Below, piece by piece: positions 61,309-64,000 of a stretch of DNA of 64,000 bases. Made by a program: the position numbers and the translations under genes. The DNA comes from JASJAR01 sp038530285. Lineage in GTDB: Bacteria; Pseudomonadota; Alphaproteobacteria; Rhodobacterales; Rhodobacteraceae. The notes beneath the pieces are model-generated. The model had not been told where the DNA came from, did no database searches, and worked only from the letters and a program-made list of their open reading frames with translations. The stretch covers positions 62,001 through 126,000 of the forward strand of contig JBCBCY010000004.1 of the NCBI GenBank assembly GCA_038530285.1, given 5' to 3'. The first letter of the stretch is position 1, and each line of letters begins with the position of its first letter.

Positions 61309-62340
61309 ATGGACGCCATTATTCTCCAAGTTTTGAACGGTCTGGACAAAGGCTCGGCCTATGCGCTGATCGCGCTTGGTCTGACCTTGATCTTCGGCAC
61401 GCTTGGTGTCGTCAACTTCGCCCACGGGGCGCTGTTCATGATTGGTGCGTTCTGTGCTGTGACGCTGCAACGCATCTTGTCACTCAGCCATCAGGTTGTG
61501 GATGACACCCGCAAGGACTTCCTTGGAAATCCGCTGCAGGTGGACGTGCCGTATGTCTACGACTGGTTCGGTGAGGCCGCCGGCGCCACGATCATCGAAT
61601 GGTCTGTCCCGCTTGCGATCTTGTTTTCGATCCCGATCATGATCGTGGTCGGCATCTCGATGGAACGCGGGTTGATCAAACACTTCTACAAACGCCCCCA
61701 TGCCGACCAAATCCTGGTGACCTTCGGCCTGGCCATCGTGCTGCAAGAGATCATCAAGGCCTTCTACGGCGCCAACCCGATCCCCACGCCCGCCCCCTCG
61801 GCCTTTACCGGCTCATTCGATTTCGGGGCGCTGATCGGGATGGATCCCAATATCATCATCTACCCCTACTGGCGCCTGATCTATTTCGTGTTTGCGATGT
61901 CGATCATCGCAGCCGTCTTCGCCTTCTTGCAGTTCACCACCTTCGGGATGGTCGTGCGCGCAGGGATGGCAGACCGCGAAACCGTCGGCCTTCTGGGCAT
62001 CGACATCGACAAACGCTTCACGCTGATGTTTGCCATTGCCGCCTGTGTGGCGGGGGTCGCGGGGGTGATGTATGCGCCCATTGTGGCGCCGAACTACCAC
62101 ATGGGGATGGACTTTCTGGTTCTGAGCTTTGTGGTCGTGGTCGTCGGCGGCATGGGGTCATTGCCCGGTGCGGTGCTGGCCGGCTTCCTGCTGGGCATCC
62201 TGCAGAGCTTTGCGTCCATGACGCAGGTGCTCGATCTGTTGCCCGGGCTCAACCAGATCATCATCTACCTGGCCGCAATCATCGTCCTTCTGACCCGTCC
62301 GCGCGGTCTGATGGGACGCAAAGGCGTGATGGAGGACTAA
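61309..62340 (+). CDS. livH: LivH-type ABC permease
   Basis: Permease of 343 residues with about eight helices. Typical parts are GLTLIFGTLGVVNFAHGA near 27 and MADRETVGLLGIDIDKRF near the cytoplasmic loop. A long loop (about 55-90) with tyrosines sits after the first helices. It lies 115 bases past the receptor gene and 3 bases before livM. Confidence 0.9.
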   Translation: MDAIILQVLNGLDKGSAYALIALGLTLIFGTLGVVNFAHGALFMIGAFCAVTLQRILSLSHQVVDDTRKDFLGNPLQVDVPYVYDWFGEAAGATIIEWSVPLAILFSIPIMIVVGISMERGLIKHFYKRPHADQILVTFGLAIVLQEIIKAFYGANPIPTPAPSAFTGSFDFGALIGMDPNIIIYPYWRLIYFVFAMSIIAAVFAFLQFTTFGMVVRAGMADRETVGLLGIDIDKRFTLMFAIAACVAGVAGVMYAPIVAPNYHMGMDFLVLSFVVVVVGGMGSLPGAVLAGFLLGILQSFASMTQVLDLLPGLNQIIIYLAAIIVLLTRPRGLMGRKGVMED

Positions 62341-62343
62341 GTC

Positions 62344-63606
62344 ATGGCTGAACAAACCACCAATTCACCCATCCGCGCCGCAGGGGCGTCGCGCGTCAAG
62401 GCAAGTGGCGGCTTTCTGGGCCTGTCAGGCAAGGATGCGATGCTCTTTGTGCTGGTGTTGATCCTGGTCGCACTCGCGCCCTTCATCCTCAACCCCTTCC
62501 CCGAAGGCTCAAGCCTTGCGCAGTTCAACGCAGGCTACCCCGACCTGATGCAGCGTTTCGTGATCTTCGGGATCTTTGCGATCGGGTTCAACATCCTCTT
62601 CGGGCTAACAGGCTATCTGTCCTTCGGCCACGCCGCCTTTCTTGGCGTGGGGTCCTATGCGGCCATCTGGACGATGAAGCTGGTCACGCTCAACGTCATC
62701 CCGGCGATCTTGCTGGCGATGGTCGTCGCGGGGCTGTTTTCGCTTCTGGTCGGCTATATCTCCCTGCGTCGGTCCGGCATCTACTTTTCGATCCTGACGC
62801 TGGCGTTCGCGCAAATGTCCTACTCGCTGGCCTATTCGGTCCTCACCCCGATCACCGGCGGCGAGACGGGTCTGCAGCTCAAGGTCACCGACCGTCCGAT
62901 CCTGTCAAATCTGGGCGAGGGTGAGATTGGCCGCGCGAACCTTTTTGGTCTCGACATGCGCTCCAGCATGGAGATCGAGGCCGCCGGTTGGCTCTTTACC
63001 TTCAACAGCGGCTATTACGTGGCCGCCGTGGTGATGCTGATCGCGTTCTACGTCTCGATCCGGATCTTCCGTTCCCCGTTTGGCATGATGCTGCGGGCGG
63101 TGAAATCCAATCAACAGCGGATGAACTACACCGGCCTGAATTCCAAGCCCTACACCCTGGCAGCCTTCGTGATCTCGGGCATGTATGCCGGTCTGGCCGG
63201 TGGTCTTATGGTCGCGATGGACACCCAGGTGGGCCCCGAACGGATGTTCTGGACCGCCTCGGGCGAGGTTGTCTTGATGGCCATCCTCGGCGGTGTGGGC
63301 ACGTTGATCGGCCCGGTGCTGGGTGCGGGTATGATCAAATACATGGAAAACATCCTGTCGAAGATCAACGATGGCATCCTGCACCAGTGGTTCGCCTTCA
63401 TGCCCGACGGGCTGGAAGACGTCATGGTCACGATCATCCACCCCTTCATCGGCAAGGGCTGGCATCTGACACTTGGCCTTATCTTCATGGCCGTGATCAT
63501 CTTCCTGCCCGGTGGGCTTGTGGAACTGGGCCAACGTATCGGGCGCCTTTTCGGCATCGGTCGCACCAAGGCCAACCCCGAAACCACGAAGACACCGGCA
63601 CACTAG
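62344..63606 (+). CDS. livM: LivM-type ABC permease
   Basis: Permease of 420 residues. LivM signs: FNILFGLTGYLSFGHAAFLGVG and AVKSNQQRMNYTGLNSKPYTLAAFV. The partner of LivH. Followed by livG after nine bases. Confidence 0.9.
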   Translation: MAEQTTNSPIRAAGASRVKASGGFLGLSGKDAMLFVLVLILVALAPFILNPFPEGSSLAQFNAGYPDLMQRFVIFGIFAIGFNILFGLTGYLSFGHAAFLGVGSYAAIWTMKLVTLNVIPAILLAMVVAGLFSLLVGYISLRRSGIYFSILTLAFAQMSYSLAYSVLTPITGGETGLQLKVTDRPILSNLGEGEIGRANLFGLDMRSSMEIEAAGWLFTFNSGYYVAAVVMLIAFYVSIRIFRSPFGMMLRAVKSNQQRMNYTGLNSKPYTLAAFVISGMYAGLAGGLMVAMDTQVGPERMFWTASGEVVLMAILGGVGTLIGPVLGAGMIKYMENILSKINDGILHQWFAFMPDGLEDVMVTIIHPFIGKGWHLTLGLIFMAVIIFLPGGLVELGQRIGRLFGIGRTKANPETTKTPAH

Positions 63607-63615
63607 GAGCAACCA

Positions 63616-64000
63616 ATGGGTATTCTTGAAGTCAAAAACGTCGGCAAGAACTTCGGTGGTCTCGCGGCCCTGTCGGACGTCAATCTCAGCGTGCAGGAAA
63701 ACACCGTGCACGCCATCATCGGCCCCAACGGGGCCGGGAAATCCACCCTTTTGAACTGTCTGGTCGGCAAGCTGATCCCCGACACCGGTTCTGTGACCTT
63801 TCAGGGCCAGTCGGTGCTGGGCCGCAAACCCCATGAGATCAACCAGATGGGCATTTCGCGCGTGTTCCAAACGCCTGAGATCTTCACGGACCTCGATGTG
63901 ATGGAAAACATCCTGATCCCGTGTTTTGCCAAACGCGATGGCGCGTTTCGGATGCATGCGTTCGAAAGCATCCCCCATGAGCGTGATCTCATCGAAAAGG
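63616..64000 (+). CDS. livG: LivG-type ABC ATPase (truncated by window edge)
   Basis: The first 128 residues of an ATPase: Walker A GPNGAGKST near 37-45 and Q-loop VFQTPEIF. The frame is open at the right edge. An AGGAG site precedes the ATG. A LivF-type ATPase should follow outside the window. Confidence 0.92.
   Translation, partial: MGILEVKNVGKNFGGLAALSDVNLSVQENTVHAIIGPNGAGKSTLLNCLVGKLIPDTGSVTFQGQSVLGRKPHEINQMGISRVFQTPEIFTDLDVMENILIPCFAKRDGAFRMHAFESIPHERDLIEK

Overview
The window looks like chromosomal DNA of a marine Rhodobacterales (Roseobacter-group) alphaproteobacterium. This is inferred from the high GC content, the dense and often overlapping gene order, and lineage-typical genes: a GapR/DUF2312 protein, a DUF1127 protein, a SelD fused to an NADH-dehydrogenase-like domain, a VPLPA-CTERM protein, a RamB/ScfR-type regulator, and many ABC and TRAP importers. 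No rRNA, CRISPR array, prophage or intact insertion sequence was seen. One tRNA-Thr(UGT) is present.

Layout. 1-3.2 kb: TRAP importer (dctQ cut by the left edge, dctM, dctP). 3.3-6.0 kb: a small unknown gene, an array of three 29-bp palindromic units, and a Sel1-repeat protein divergent from a di-heme peroxidase. 6.1-10.7 kb: a tightly coupled operon of LolD-like ATPase, FtsX-like permease, AttH/CrtC-like secreted protein and flavin-binding protein. 10.7-13.9 kb: selenium module (SelD fusion and convergent SelU). 14-21.4 kb: DUF1127 protein, a small protein, then a membrane-anchored Ser/Thr kinase with a periplasmic PDZ-like end, followed by two paralogous secreted LysM + solute-binding proteins and a six-helix membrane protein.

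21.4-38 kb is an alginate/uronate utilisation locus. The left arm (minus strand) runs AlgS-type ATPase, two permeases, AlgQ-type binding protein, PL15 alginate lyase, KdgF cupin, two reductases of different families, and KDG kinase. A GntR/FadR regulator sits between the arms with twin palindromic operators. The right arm (plus strand) holds a MATE exporter, kduI, kduD, an acetyltransferase, manD and the two ends of a broken Gfo/Idh/MocA oxidoreductase; the middle of that gene has been replaced by a VPLPA-CTERM gene. Together the genes would import alginate oligomers, cut them to unsaturated monomer, linearise it, reduce it to 2-keto-3-deoxygluconate and phosphorylate it.

38-49.7 kb: MOSC protein, Asp/Glu racemase, LysR regulator, a betaine/choline-type ABC importer with an enlarged permease and a coupled hydrolase, tRNA-Thr, SatD plus a DUF3307-like protein, GapR, and SnoaL-like proteins, with three copies of a palindromic extragenic repeat. 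49.7-54.9 kb: a FadJ-like protein whose active sites look degenerate, a Blh-type persulfide dioxygenase with a DUF442 sulfurtransferase, and a SpoA-domain protein ending in an LPDLPGG repeat tail. 54.9-64 kb: an SLC5-type sensor kinase, a small membrane protein and a receiver-only regulator; a RamB/ScfR regulator; and, divergently, a Liv-type importer cut by the right edge. Three TTTTACAAAR motifs in the intergenic region suggest that the ScfR regulator controls itself and the importer.
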